Source of the DNA: Sphingobacterium sp. PCS056
Lineage (GTDB): Bacteria; Bacteroidota; Bacteroidia; Sphingobacteriales; Sphingobacteriaceae
Length of the DNA stretch: 64,000 nt
NCBI RefSeq assembly: GCF_023273895.1
Contig: NZ_CP096883.1
Coordinates: forward strand, 186,001 to 250,000
Direction of reading: 5' to 3'
Made by a program: the position numbers and the translations under genes. The notes under the pieces are model-generated. The model was not told the DNA's origin. It saw nothing but the letters and a program-made list of their open reading frames with translations, and ran no database searches. Of the stretch, positions 15,589-25,529 are shown in pieces (positions within the stretch are counted from its first letter, which is position 1; each line of letters begins with the position of its first letter).

Positions 15589-17361
15589 TTACAATCCTGG
15601 AATATCGTATTTAAAGAGTGCAGCTTTATTGTTTATGACTGTTATTAGATATGGGATACCCTCTTTACTGATCTTCATAACAAATTTATTCCCATTTTCT
15701 GCCGATAGTTGTGTAGCGGCATTCCAATTCCCAATACTTTCATTAAATGTACACACTTTGATACCGTTGATAGCATCTCCATAAGCTAAGAAAACGCGAC
15801 CGTCCGGATGTATAGAGATGGCAACATTGTCTCGATTGGCAGAGCTACTTGTGGATTGGCTAATTCCATCACCAAACTGTTTCCACGTACTACCATTCCA
15901 ATGCATCACAAATGTTTTATAAGCTGGCGAATTAGATTGATAAACCATATAGATCTGACCGTCTGCTGTCACATCAAGATCTATATTTATCCCCCCGGAG
16001 TTGGACTCAGCAGGACCTACATTTACATTTCCTACTAGATTCCACACACCATTGTCCAACCTATAAACCGAAGGCTTACGTGTAGCAGTGCCACTTGTTA
16101 AATCCATTACAACATAATAAAGCTTACTGTCGCCTCCTTTAAACATCTTAGCATACCACCCGGTAGACGATTGCGCAAAGGTCTGTCCGGACCAAATAGA
16201 TCCATTAAAAGATTCTACATAGGTACCTCGATTTGGATAAGGAGATGAGGCACGAGTAAAGACATATCCTTGATAAGGAATATCATTTTCATCCAATTTT
16301 AATGTCAAGTAGTTAACTCTATTGAAAGAACTCTGTTGATTTCCAACAAATGACCATGCGCTATTTTCATACTTCATTAAAGATGCATACTGCGCATTCG
16401 TTCCAGCTGTATAATCTCTAAATGCTACATAAGGTATCCCTTGTTTCGAAAAGTCAAGAGAAATAAGATCTGCTCGAGTTGGTGTAAAACCTGTATTTGC
16501 CCCAAGTGTTTCCCATTGCTTGGTATCGGCATTCCATGTCGTGATCAGCCCCTTACGTAGATCGTCTGTACTTCCAGAAAATTGTACTGATACATAGGGC
16601 TGTCTGTTTACTGGGTTAATAGCAAGCCCTGCCTCAGCGACATTATTGGTATTTAAAAAGTCTGGTAATTGTACGGTAGACCAAACAGGTGCAGTAAGTC
16701 GACCGACTGTAACGACAAAGTTTTCTGATGTGCCACTTTGCACATCTTGTAGCTCCAAGTTTTGTGGTAAGGTATAGTCCAATACGGTTTCTTTACTTAC
16801 GAAATCAGTACCATTATACTTTAAAATGGTACCATTGCTCCTTGTATACCGAGCTACCAATTTAGTCACATCAGCATCTACTGGCAAGTCTACTTTAATA
16901 TCAAGCTTCGTTATGGTTGCTGGGTAATCTCTAAACAAGTATTCTGGATTGTCTGCGGCATAGAAACCGAAAGATACGATAGACCCGGCCTTTTCAGCCG
17001 TCACACTATACTGCGACATTCCATCGGGTGTCACAAATCGATAAACAACTGTTTGTGTAAAATCAACAGCACTGATGCCTGATTCTTGAACTTTCTGACC
17101 AACATAGGCAATCAATTTATCTGAGCTTCCATGAAAAGAAGGTATAGCTTTAGTGATATCGATTGAATTTGGTACCGTAATATGAATCTGCTGACCTTCA
17201 ATAGTTCCAAATACTGCCTCTTTTAATCCAGGATTGGCCGATGGATCAAAAGAAAAGGATTGCAACTGAACATGATCGGCCAGTAACGCATCTTTTTTAC
17301 ATCCGAAAAGGATTAGGCTAGAGATGGCCATCAACAGATATAAACAATAGTTTTTTTTCAT
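15589..17361 (-). CDS. SusCD-associated lipoprotein with DUF5018-like repeats and beta-propeller
   Basis: 590 residues. Signal peptide with lipobox ILFGC (Cys 21), so an outer-membrane lipoprotein. Residues about 30-215 contain two similar DUF5018-like segments (ITKAIPSFHGSSDKLIAYVGQKVQESGISAVDFTQTVVYRFVTPDG... and a second LDIKVDLPVDADVTKL...TLPQN). From ~220 there are repeated blade-like units ending in W (STVQLPDFLN..., ITTWNADTKQWETLG, LMKYENSAWSFVGNQ, YRLDNGVWNLVGN, MHWNGSTWKQFGDG, TFNESIGNWNAA), suggesting a beta-propeller. It likely binds substrate at the cell surface for the SusC/SusD pair; the ligand is unknown. Confidence 0.75.
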   Translation of the reverse strand: MKKNYCLYLLMAISSLILFGCKKDALLADHVQLQSFSFDPSANPGLKEAVFGTIEGQQIHITVPNSIDITKAIPSFHGSSDKLIAYVGQKVQESGISAVDFTQTVVYRFVTPDGMSQYSVTAEKAGSIVSFGFYAADNPEYLFRDYPATITKLDIKVDLPVDADVTKLVARYTRSNGTILKYNGTDFVSKETVLDYTLPQNLELQDVQSGTSENFVVTVGRLTAPVWSTVQLPDFLNTNNVAEAGLAINPVNRQPYVSVQFSGSTDDLRKGLITTWNADTKQWETLGANTGFTPTRADLISLDFSKQGIPYVAFRDYTAGTNAQYASLMKYENSAWSFVGNQQSSFNRVNYLTLKLDENDIPYQGYVFTRASSPYPNRGTYVESFNGSIWSGQTFAQSSTGWYAKMFKGGDSKLYYVVMDLTSGTATRKPSVYRLDNGVWNLVGNVNVGPAESNSGGINIDLDVTADGQIYMVYQSNSPAYKTFVMHWNGSTWKQFGDGISQSTSSSANRDNVAISIHPDGRVFLAYGDAINGIKVCTFNESIGNWNAATQLSAENGNKFVMKISKEGIPYLITVINNKAALFKYDIPGL

Positions 17362-17449
17362 CCTTATATTTTTTTATAGCGATGTGATCATCAGATCTAC
17401 TTCATACCGCAGCTGGTTTGAAAATTCCGATGATCTCATCTAAATTAAA

Positions 17450-20263
17450 TTATTTTTTAAAACTCTCTGGCAGTAATACTGCCTTCACTTTATAGGCTTT
17501 ACTCATTTTACTATTTGTGTAGTCCGCAATATCAGCAGCTTTAATTTGGTTTAGCATCTGCTTATATGTCGTAAAAAATGACCAATTAGCAAATTGAAAA
17601 TAGATGTGATTACGAAGCTCTGCACTCCAAAATGTATCCTTACCCCATTGTTTTTCATAAGCTTGGTATATTTGAATCTTTGCATTTTCAAGTTCTTCTG
17701 TAAAATAAGACGGATCTTTTGCTATCTTTTCAAGCTCAACTTGTACCTGTTCTATTAAAAAATCTGCTCGACTAGGTTCACAAGTAAAATTAATCCGCGT
17801 ACGCATCAATGCTGTTGGTTCGGAAGTCGCACTGACACTCACACCTACACCATATACCCCAGACTGCTCTTCTCTTAGATTTTTGCGCAATTTTACTTTA
17901 AGCACATTCTCCATCAATTCATTTTTGAGGATATCAGGATAATCATACTGAATGGAAGTGGTCTGGTAAAAAAGATTTACTGTAGCTTTGTCGGCTTGAC
18001 CTGCATATTGAATAATTTCTTGATTTTCGCGCTGTGTATATTCCGGAATACGTTGTTCGGAGGTATAAGGACCGCTAGGAAGACCTCCTATATACTGTTC
18101 AACCAATGGTTGAATACTATCGGCATCAAAGTCTCCCACCAGCACAAAATCAAAATCTTTAGCTGAGTGAAAACGTTCTTTAAACACAGGTACTATACGA
18201 TCTAGCTGTAGATCCTTTTCAATACGGGCAGCAGATAGATTGCTTTCATCTAGATCATCCGCTCCGATCGCTTTATTGATGGCCAGGTTATAAGCCTCCA
18301 TGACTTGGAACTTTTTATTTCTTGCAGCATCCAAACTCTGTTTTTTGACACTACCAAAGATCTTACTATCGACACGTGGTTGTGTCCATTTTAAGTATAG
18401 CAATTCGAACATCGTTTTGATATCTTTCCTATTTGCCGAAGCAGATAATCCTTCACGATTGGGTGCAATCATAAAGGTAGCGGAAGCTGAATTTCCATTC
18501 AAATATTTGGTCAATGCCGCTCTTGTAAATTCACCTGCACCACTAGCGCCAATGATATTTTTGGCGTAAACGGCATTTACATAATCTGTACTGTCTACCG
18601 CGATAAAACCGCCTTTTCTAAATGCCGTTAATTGAACATGGTCTTTTCGACTGTCATTTTTCTTCAGGTAGACTTTTGATCCATTGGAGAGCTCCCATTT
18701 AGTCACGCCGATCTCATTGATCGATTGTTTTTGTATGACCTGACCACTTGTCGGCTTATCGCTCAATAACTGTGTTGGAATTTCAATGTTATCCGTCCAC
18801 CTCTTCAGATCAGCCTGTTTAGCCTGAGCAAATAATTGGCGGAGGGCAATTTCATTGGGGATTTTAGATCCTAAACGCTCTGGAGCAGTAAGCATGACAG
18901 CTGTGTTTCCTGGCTTAAAATAACCTTGGAGATGCTCCAAAAGATTTAAAGAATCCAATCGATCGATATCACGCAAGACCTGCTTATTGCGTTCATCCTT
19001 ATCCATCAATACCTGTCCCGTAAAGAAAACATCCTTTAACTGGCTCAACATTATATTGGCATTCAATTCATTATTTTGAGGCGCCCGCTGTAACTGTTTC
19101 TTATATTGCTCTCTATAATCGTTCAGCTCGGAAGAGTTAAACCCATAACGCAACAGTCGCTCACGCTCTTTCAGAAATTTAGCGATGCCTTCTTGTACCT
19201 GCCCCTCATACAAGGTAGCTCCACCAACAGATAATCCATTGTTGAGCAAGAGATCCGATACTGACATAGAAGCACTTTTGTAACTATCATCCAATTGTCC
19301 AATACGATCAAACCTCTTCTTGATCAGCGTATTGACAGCATTCCGTTTTAAATTTTCAAAAAAATCAGCTTCCGTTTTCACAGCTTTAGACGCTGGTAAA
19401 ATTCCGATATAGCTGAAATCGATGGTATTGGCCTCTTTGTCTGTATAGATCTTGATCAGCGTATCTGCATGGTTTGACAAATGGTAGGCAATTCTTTTTG
19501 CTTCTGGTTTTCTGTTTTTAGCATTTCCAAATAGCTTTTTGACCATCTTTTCAACAACTTTGGGGTCCTGATTGGTGACCACTGCCAGCCCCATCAGATT
19601 TGGTCTATACCACTTTTGGTAGAAGTCGACCAATGTTGATCTTTGAAAATGGCGTAGTATATCTAGTGTACCAATTGGTTTACGGTCGCCATAACGAGAA
19701 TTAGCAAAGATAAGTGGTAAAGTTTGGTCACTTAATCGCGCAGAAAGTCCTTCTTTTGTGCGCCATTCTTCAATGATAATACCACGTTCTTTTTCAATCT
19801 CGAGCGAATCAAAACTTAGATTAAAAGCCCAATCACTAACGATATCCAAGGCCTTCTCCAAGTTTTCATTCGTTTTACTATTGATCGTTATTTTATATAC
19901 CGTCTCGTCATAGGAGGTGTGTGCATTAAGATCTGCACCAAATTTCACTCCCAGAGACTCTAGATAAGTAATGATCTCATTTTTTGGATAATGTTTACTT
20001 CCATTAAAAGCCATATGTTCAACAAAATGGGCTAACCCCAATTGGTTGTCTTCTTCTTGCAAACTGCCAGCATTTACAAAAAGTTGGATAGCAGTCTGTT
20101 GATTATTGGTGTGATTTGGATAGATAAAATATTGAAATCCGTTTTTCAATTTTCCACGCAATAACTTCGGATCCTGCTTCAGATTCTGAGCCTGCAGAAA
20201 TCCCGTCGAGACAAGAATAAAGGTCAATAACCCTATTATTATTTTCACAAATGCCATGCCCAT
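17450..20263 (-). CDS. M16 family zinc metallopeptidase (pitrilysin-like)
   Basis: 937 residues with a signal peptide ending FLQAQ (about 1-26). The inverted zinc motif HFVEH is at 79-83, with the third ligand expected in EIEKERGIIIEEW about 75 residues later. The protein contains two M16 halves: an active N-half and a C-half without HxxEH, joined as in pitrilysin and insulysin. These enzymes degrade peptides in a closed chamber. The start ATG directly follows the stop of the lipoprotein gene upstream (no gap). Its place in a SusCD operon suggests it trims imported peptides in the periplasm. Confidence 0.93.
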   Translation of the reverse strand: MGMAFVKIIIGLLTFILVSTGFLQAQNLKQDPKLLRGKLKNGFQYFIYPNHTNNQQTAIQLFVNAGSLQEEDNQLGLAHFVEHMAFNGSKHYPKNEIITYLESLGVKFGADLNAHTSYDETVYKITINSKTNENLEKALDIVSDWAFNLSFDSLEIEKERGIIIEEWRTKEGLSARLSDQTLPLIFANSRYGDRKPIGTLDILRHFQRSTLVDFYQKWYRPNLMGLAVVTNQDPKVVEKMVKKLFGNAKNRKPEAKRIAYHLSNHADTLIKIYTDKEANTIDFSYIGILPASKAVKTEADFFENLKRNAVNTLIKKRFDRIGQLDDSYKSASMSVSDLLLNNGLSVGGATLYEGQVQEGIAKFLKERERLLRYGFNSSELNDYREQYKKQLQRAPQNNELNANIMLSQLKDVFFTGQVLMDKDERNKQVLRDIDRLDSLNLLEHLQGYFKPGNTAVMLTAPERLGSKIPNEIALRQLFAQAKQADLKRWTDNIEIPTQLLSDKPTSGQVIQKQSINEIGVTKWELSNGSKVYLKKNDSRKDHVQLTAFRKGGFIAVDSTDYVNAVYAKNIIGASGAGEFTRAALTKYLNGNSASATFMIAPNREGLSASANRKDIKTMFELLYLKWTQPRVDSKIFGSVKKQSLDAARNKKFQVMEAYNLAINKAIGADDLDESNLSAARIEKDLQLDRIVPVFKERFHSAKDFDFVLVGDFDADSIQPLVEQYIGGLPSGPYTSEQRIPEYTQRENQEIIQYAGQADKATVNLFYQTTSIQYDYPDILKNELMENVLKVKLRKNLREEQSGVYGVGVSVSATSEPTALMRTRINFTCEPSRADFLIEQVQVELEKIAKDPSYFTEELENAKIQIYQAYEKQWGKDTFWSAELRNHIYFQFANWSFFTTYKQMLNQIKAADIADYTNSKMSKAYKVKAVLLPESFKK

Positions 20264-20719
20264 CTAGATTTTAGTAATTTTTAAGCTCGACTGTTTATGG
20301 TCGGGACCTGGCATACCGATCGTAATATCCTTGTCATTACTAAGCAATCTGATGATTAATGTATTGTCCTTTCCTTCTTGGATGGGATGATTGATCCAAC
20401 GAATCGTGATAGGCATCTCGACATATCCAGGCTTAAACAGTAAAGATGAGCTTGGGTTCAAGATCTCGTAATCAATCCCTTCTGTAAGGCCCTCACCTAC
20501 AATGATCTCATATGTCAAAGTAACAGGCTCAAACTGACTTTTAGTACTGAAATAAACCTTATAGTCCACCGGTTCATTTCGATTTGACTGTACGGTTATT
20601 TCTGAATCATTATTTTGGTGTATATAGAAAAAAGGGTGATCATAAGGTGTCTCCAGCTCTTTGTTACAAGAAACAGATAACAACATCATAAACCCTATTA
20701 AAAGTAGCATCTTTTTCAT
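20264..20719 (-). CDS. Calx-beta-like outer-membrane lipoprotein
   Basis: 151 residues. Signal peptide with lipobox SVSC (Cys 18). The mature part has a Calx-beta-like pattern: YEIIVGEGLTEGIDYEI, then SLLFKPGYVEMPITIRWINHPIQEGKDNTLIIRLLS. Small lipoproteins of this kind occupy the SusE position directly after susD in many Bacteroidota loci. It sits 3 bp after susD and abuts the peptidase gene. Probably a surface-exposed accessory binding protein. Confidence 0.75.
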   Translation of the reverse strand: MKKMLLLIGFMMLLSVSCNKELETPYDHPFFYIHQNNDSEITVQSNRNEPVDYKVYFSTKSQFEPVTLTYEIIVGEGLTEGIDYEILNPSSSLLFKPGYVEMPITIRWINHPIQEGKDNTLIIRLLSNDKDITIGMPGPDHKQSSLKITKI

Positions 20720-20722
20720 GTC

Positions 20723-22177
20723 TTATTTATTTACAGTAGGATTTGGTTTAATTGATGGATTAGCGTCCAGTTCAGTTTTCGGAATCGGTAAGATAAAGAG
20801 ATCATTGGGATAGTTGACAGTGCAATTAGCTGCTCCGCAATCCGTACCACGGTTTAGACTTTCTTTATAACGCATAATATCATAGATACGTTGACCTTCA
20901 AACGCGAGCTCTTTGCGGCGTTCCATTTTGATCTGGTCTAGCAGTTCTTCTGGAGAACTATATTGTACGATGATGTCAGCCACATTTTTATTCAACGCTC
21001 TTGCTCTGATCATTTTAATATCCTCCTCTGCTAAGCTATACTGTTTAGTATGGTAATAAGCTTCGGCACGATTGAGGTATAGTTCAGAAGTACGGATCAC
21101 TTTAAAGTTGACCGGCCAGTTGATATCTGGTATAGCAATATTTTTTGCATTTTTAAGCGAAATAGAATTTCCCGAACTGGCTTGTAGTTCATATAGGTTT
21201 CTCCTCACATCAGTAGTCTCAAAGAAATTTAAAAATGCTTTGCTTGGGTACGCCAAAAAGGATGTGCGATCTGAATAAAAGCTAGACATATAATTTGCTG
21301 ATCTCGTATTAAGATTCAGTTGCCAGATAACTTCAGACTTGATGCTGTTATAGTCCGATAACTGACTCTCTGCTATAAACATGTCTTTATAATCAGCATT
21401 TTTAACTAATGGATAGCTTCCTTTTGACACGACTTCAGAAGCGTATTGGATAGCTTCATCATAACGTCCCATATATAAATAGATACGAGACAACAAGGCA
21501 CGAGCGGCGTCTGAAGAAGCATAGATACGTGTAGCGGGACTCAAATTATCTAGATACTGGATCCCCGTCTCCATATCTTTTATGATTTGCGCGTAAGTGT
21601 CCTTCATCGTTGCGCGCGGTAAATTTTGCGATGGTAGAGGCGTTACTGTTGGAATAGGAATTCCTGGATGACTTGCATCAGCTGTATACGTATAGTGTTG
21701 TGCATATACATTGGCAAGTGCAAGGAAAAGTAAGCCCCGGATGATGTGGCTCTGCCCTAAATATCTATTAAAATCATCCAAGTTACCATTCAGAGTAGGT
21801 TGAATACCTGCTGCAGAGTTGATGATATTATTGATGTTATTTAAGGCTTCATAACCTGAAGACCAGATAGCCATGGTTCCACCGGTTCCATCCTCTTCAT
21901 CAACATTATAATTGTAGTCTGTCAACATATAATTTTGAGTTGATGTCGTACTACGCTGTACATCGTCGCCACGCAGATCACCATAGATGCCGTATTGAGA
22001 CTGAAAAAAACGAGAAGTTAGACTATAACTACCCATCAAGGCATCACGCATGCCATTGACATTTGAGAATAACTGTTCTTTGCCCAATTGCCCGATAGGC
22101 GCTACTTCTAAAAAAGAGCTGCCACAACTTACTAATGAAAAACAGAGGGCAGCAAACGTATATTTAAATAATTTCAT
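20723..22177 (-). CDS. SusD/RagB-family nutrient-binding lipoprotein
   Basis: 484 residues with lipobox LVSC (Cys 19). The SusD fold shows in the start FLEVAPIGQLGKEQLF, the TPR-like helical core (NRYLGQSHIIRGLLFLALANVYAQHY, ATRIYASSDAARALLSRIYLYMGRYDEAIQYASEVV) and the conserved end RTSELYLNRAEAYYH...IRARALNK...IKMERRKELAFEGQRIYDIMRY...LPIPKTELDANP. SusD acts as a surface lid on the SusC channel and binds substrate. It lies 14 bp after susC and is part of the FecIR locus. Confidence 0.95.
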   Translation of the reverse strand: MKLFKYTFAALCFSLVSCGSSFLEVAPIGQLGKEQLFSNVNGMRDALMGSYSLTSRFFQSQYGIYGDLRGDDVQRSTTSTQNYMLTDYNYNVDEEDGTGGTMAIWSSGYEALNNINNIINSAAGIQPTLNGNLDDFNRYLGQSHIIRGLLFLALANVYAQHYTYTADASHPGIPIPTVTPLPSQNLPRATMKDTYAQIIKDMETGIQYLDNLSPATRIYASSDAARALLSRIYLYMGRYDEAIQYASEVVSKGSYPLVKNADYKDMFIAESQLSDYNSIKSEVIWQLNLNTRSANYMSSFYSDRTSFLAYPSKAFLNFFETTDVRRNLYELQASSGNSISLKNAKNIAIPDINWPVNFKVIRTSELYLNRAEAYYHTKQYSLAEEDIKMIRARALNKNVADIIVQYSSPEELLDQIKMERRKELAFEGQRIYDIMRYKESLNRGTDCGAANCTVNYPNDLFILPIPKTELDANPSIKPNPTVNK

Positions 22178-22191
22178 TTCAAATTCTTATT

Positions 22192-25100
22192 TTAAAAACC
22201 AATATTGATATTCAAAGAATAATTAAGCACTCGGCTGGATTCTGAAAGCATATTGGCATAGGTATTATCTACGACACTACTGCTTGTTACACCGTATTGC
22301 TTAGCTAATGTTTCATAATTCTTGATTGTCCCTTTTTTTGCTGAATAGGGTGTCCATATCGCCAAATTGCTGGCCATAGCGGTCACTGAGATATGACTTA
22401 GTTTTAAGCGTTCTATTAATCCGGCTTTAAAAGTATAACCTAAGCTGATGTTGTCCAATTTGAGATATGTCCTATCCAATAAAAAGCGAGTAGAATTCAT
22501 GATGGACGATGTACTTGTATTCGAAAGTCTAGGCGAAGTGGCCAATTGTCCTGGAAAACGCCAAGAATTTAACATATCAATGGATTGATTTCCGCTTAAA
22601 ATACTAAGACCATCCAAACCATTGTTTCTTCCTGCTTGATCAAAATAAAGCCCTCCTTTTGCATATTTAAAAAAGACAGAAAAGTTCCAGTTATCATATG
22701 TAATATAGTTAGTCAGACCACCGTAATATTTGTGTGTCGCATCACCAGCAATGACTCGATCATTGGTATTAAAAGTTTTGGTAATATTGCCATTTACGTC
22801 ATACCACATCGGATCACCAGTAGAAGGATCTACGCCAGCCCAACGTACTAAATAGTAAGATCTTGAGTTATAACCAGGACGCATAATCGTAGTTCCGGAT
22901 ACCCGATCGATATCTTCATTTAACTCCAATACTTTATTACGATTGGAGGATAGGATAAAACTGGCACTCCAATTAAACTTTTCTTTTTTGATGATATCTC
23001 CGTTCACGCTCAGTTCGAGTCCCGTATTTTGCATTTTACCTACATTTTCATAGGTACGGCGAAATCCGGTTACCATCGAGACATAGGCATTGTCAATCAT
23101 ATCATGCGTTACATTACGATAATATTCTGCAGCAATATTAAATCTTTCAAATAATCTAAAATCTATACCTGTGTTGAGCATTTTGGTTGTTTCCCATTTC
23201 AGTCCGTCATTGACACCTCGTGTCATCGTTGTACCAGAATTACCGCCATAACTATAGTCGGCATCGTATTTATAAATACCGCTGGCATAAGATGAATTAA
23301 ATCTAGAGTTACCATTGTTCCCGTACGACACTTTAAATTTCAAGAAATCGATAACTTTATTTTTAGGCCAAAAAGTCTCATTACTCGCAGTCCAGGCAGC
23401 GCCTACAGAACTAAATGTACCCCATTTAACATCCTTTCCGAAATTGGAACTTCCATCTTTTCGATAGGTGTAGTTGATCGCATAGCGTTTGTCATATACA
23501 TAACCAGCCCGCCCAAAATAAGAAAGTAGAGTCTGTTTGTCACGACTTGTTGTTCCTACACGACTTGTTACTGCCACAAAACCAACTTCTCGGATATCGT
23601 CATTGGGAAAATTGCTTCCTGTCGCAGAAACAGAACGACGCTCCTCTTTTCTCGCTTCGGTACCCACTAAAAAGTCAAAATCTCCACCAAATATCTTCCT
23701 ATCAAAAGTCAATGTATTGGTACTGATCAAATTGAGCACTTGTGACTGTCCTCGATATGCACTTCCATTGCTTGAGGCACCAGAATAATTATACATCGAA
23801 TTATACATATCCTCATTGACACTGGTAAAATCAGCTCCATTCAGATTGGTAAACTTTAATCCATCCATTAATTGATAGCTGAATCCTAAGGATCCAAGCA
23901 CATGGGCGGCTTCTTGTTTCTGATCATTTTGATCAGATAATCCCGGCATATTTTGCAACAAATTACCATTTGGATCTCGTTCTATATAACTTCCATTAGG
24001 TCCATAAGGACTGATGAGTGGACTGTATTGAAAATAAGCATTTCCAGGATTGAACATATCGTCTTTGGTATAGGAAGCCGACATGGTTGAATTGATAATC
24101 AAGCGTTTTCCGACATTACCACTTACATTGGAACGTACATCATACCGCTTGGTGGTGTTGCCAATGATCATGTGTTTTTCATCGTACACATTGGCAGCTA
24201 GGAAATAGCGTGCTGCATCTGTGGAGCCCGAAAGACTTACATTATGCAAGGTTGTCAAGCCAGTACGATTGTAGACATCTGCCCAATTTGTATTTTGATT
24301 GGTATCTAATTTACCCAGTTGATCCATCATTCCCATATCTTTGACGAGATTCAGGTATTGAAGACCGTTGAGCTGGTTGAGGTATGTCGTGGGACGTTTA
24401 TTGATCCCTGAACGGAATGTATAATTAAGTTTTGGTGCTCCCTTACCTTTACGAGTGGTGATCAAGATTACCCCATTTGAACCATTGGCTCCATATATGG
24501 TCGTAGCACTTGCGTCTTTAAGGACGGTCACGCTCTCGATATCATTGGGATTTATATAGGTCAATGGACTAATCGAGTTCTGCATCCCAGGGATCGAATT
24601 GGTCGTTCCGCCGGTATAGAGCGGTACGCCATCCACCACCCATAGAGGCTCATTGGAAGTTGTTCCACCTACAGTGGACGATTCACCACGTATGCGTGTA
24701 CTGTATCGTGATCTGGCTGAACTATTCGTGCCCGCATCTTGTGAATTGAACTCTACTCCGGGTATAATACCTTCCAACAAAGCATCAAGACGAAGTGTAG
24801 GTCTATTTTCTAATTCCTTTCTTGTGATCACAAAAGCAGATCCCGTCTGATTTTCACGCGACTCTTTGGTTCCATAAGCCGTGACAATAACTTCATCCAG
24901 GTAATCCATACTCTTCTCCAATACAATCCGCGAGTTTTTCATGATCTCCTTGACAGGTATTTCCTGCGATTTATATCCGATATAGCTGATGATCAACGTA
25001 CCTTCCACAGGTGCTACGATATTGAATTCGCCACGATTGTCCGTACCGATCACTTTGCTCGTACCTTTTAAGGCTACACTTACACCGGCTTGATTGGCAG

Positions 25101-25518
25101 CTGTTTTTCCGTCTTGATCATCAACGACTACCCGCCCCTTCAACAATACAGTAGAGCCCTGCTTTAATTTTGGCTTGGTAAGTGTAATCGTTTTATTGAC
25201 AATCTTATATTCAACATTTAGTGCTGTGGATAATTTTGCTAGCGCTTCCTTAATCCCATTTTCATTGAGCGCAAGCTGTACAGCAGGATCGTTTTCCAAA
25301 ATATCAGCATCATAGACAAAAGAATAACCAGATTGGTCTTCGATCTGCTTTAAGACAGTTTTTAAAGGTTTTTTGGTACCATCTACTTGAATTTGCTGTG
25401 CAAAACTATGCTGAGAAGTACAGGTCAGCAATCCAATGGCCACCAAGGTAGTGAGTTTAACCGAAAGCAACTCGGGCTTTAAAAAAGCCGGGCTTCGTTT
25501 AAAGAATTTTTCATTCAT
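22192..25518 (-). CDS. SusC/RagA TonB-dependent receptor with STN signalling domain
   Basis: 1108 residues. After a signal peptide ending FAQQ (about 41) comes a secretin/TonB N-terminal (STN) domain (about 50-115, PLKTVLKQIEDQSGYSFVYDADIL), then a carboxypeptidase-regulatory-like domain (about 125-200), the plug with VDEVIVTAYG-like DEVIVTAYGT, SusC signatures PLWVVDGVPLYTGG and IESVTVLKDASATTIYGANGSNGVILITTRKG, and the 22-strand barrel. The STN domain normally contacts the FecR anti-sigma encoded just upstream, so the receptor senses its substrate and induces its own locus. Imports substrate with TonB energy. Confidence 0.96.
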   Translation of the reverse strand: MNEKFFKRSPAFLKPELLSVKLTTLVAIGLLTCTSQHSFAQQIQVDGTKKPLKTVLKQIEDQSGYSFVYDADILENDPAVQLALNENGIKEALAKLSTALNVEYKIVNKTITLTKPKLKQGSTVLLKGRVVVDDQDGKTAANQAGVSVALKGTSKVIGTDNRGEFNIVAPVEGTLIISYIGYKSQEIPVKEIMKNSRIVLEKSMDYLDEVIVTAYGTKESRENQTGSAFVITRKELENRPTLRLDALLEGIIPGVEFNSQDAGTNSSARSRYSTRIRGESSTVGGTTSNEPLWVVDGVPLYTGGTTNSIPGMQNSISPLTYINPNDIESVTVLKDASATTIYGANGSNGVILITTRKGKGAPKLNYTFRSGINKRPTTYLNQLNGLQYLNLVKDMGMMDQLGKLDTNQNTNWADVYNRTGLTTLHNVSLSGSTDAARYFLAANVYDEKHMIIGNTTKRYDVRSNVSGNVGKRLIINSTMSASYTKDDMFNPGNAYFQYSPLISPYGPNGSYIERDPNGNLLQNMPGLSDQNDQKQEAAHVLGSLGFSYQLMDGLKFTNLNGADFTSVNEDMYNSMYNYSGASSNGSAYRGQSQVLNLISTNTLTFDRKIFGGDFDFLVGTEARKEERRSVSATGSNFPNDDIREVGFVAVTSRVGTTSRDKQTLLSYFGRAGYVYDKRYAINYTYRKDGSSNFGKDVKWGTFSSVGAAWTASNETFWPKNKVIDFLKFKVSYGNNGNSRFNSSYASGIYKYDADYSYGGNSGTTMTRGVNDGLKWETTKMLNTGIDFRLFERFNIAAEYYRNVTHDMIDNAYVSMVTGFRRTYENVGKMQNTGLELSVNGDIIKKEKFNWSASFILSSNRNKVLELNEDIDRVSGTTIMRPGYNSRSYYLVRWAGVDPSTGDPMWYDVNGNITKTFNTNDRVIAGDATHKYYGGLTNYITYDNWNFSVFFKYAKGGLYFDQAGRNNGLDGLSILSGNQSIDMLNSWRFPGQLATSPRLSNTSTSSIMNSTRFLLDRTYLKLDNISLGYTFKAGLIERLKLSHISVTAMASNLAIWTPYSAKKGTIKNYETLAKQYGVTSSSVVDNTYANMLSESSRVLNYSLNINIGF

Positions 25519-25529
25519 TTTATTTAAGG

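Noticed and set aside
23537..24850. ORFs on the plus strand inside the first SusC gene
   Set aside because: Antisense shadows of a well-supported receptor gene.
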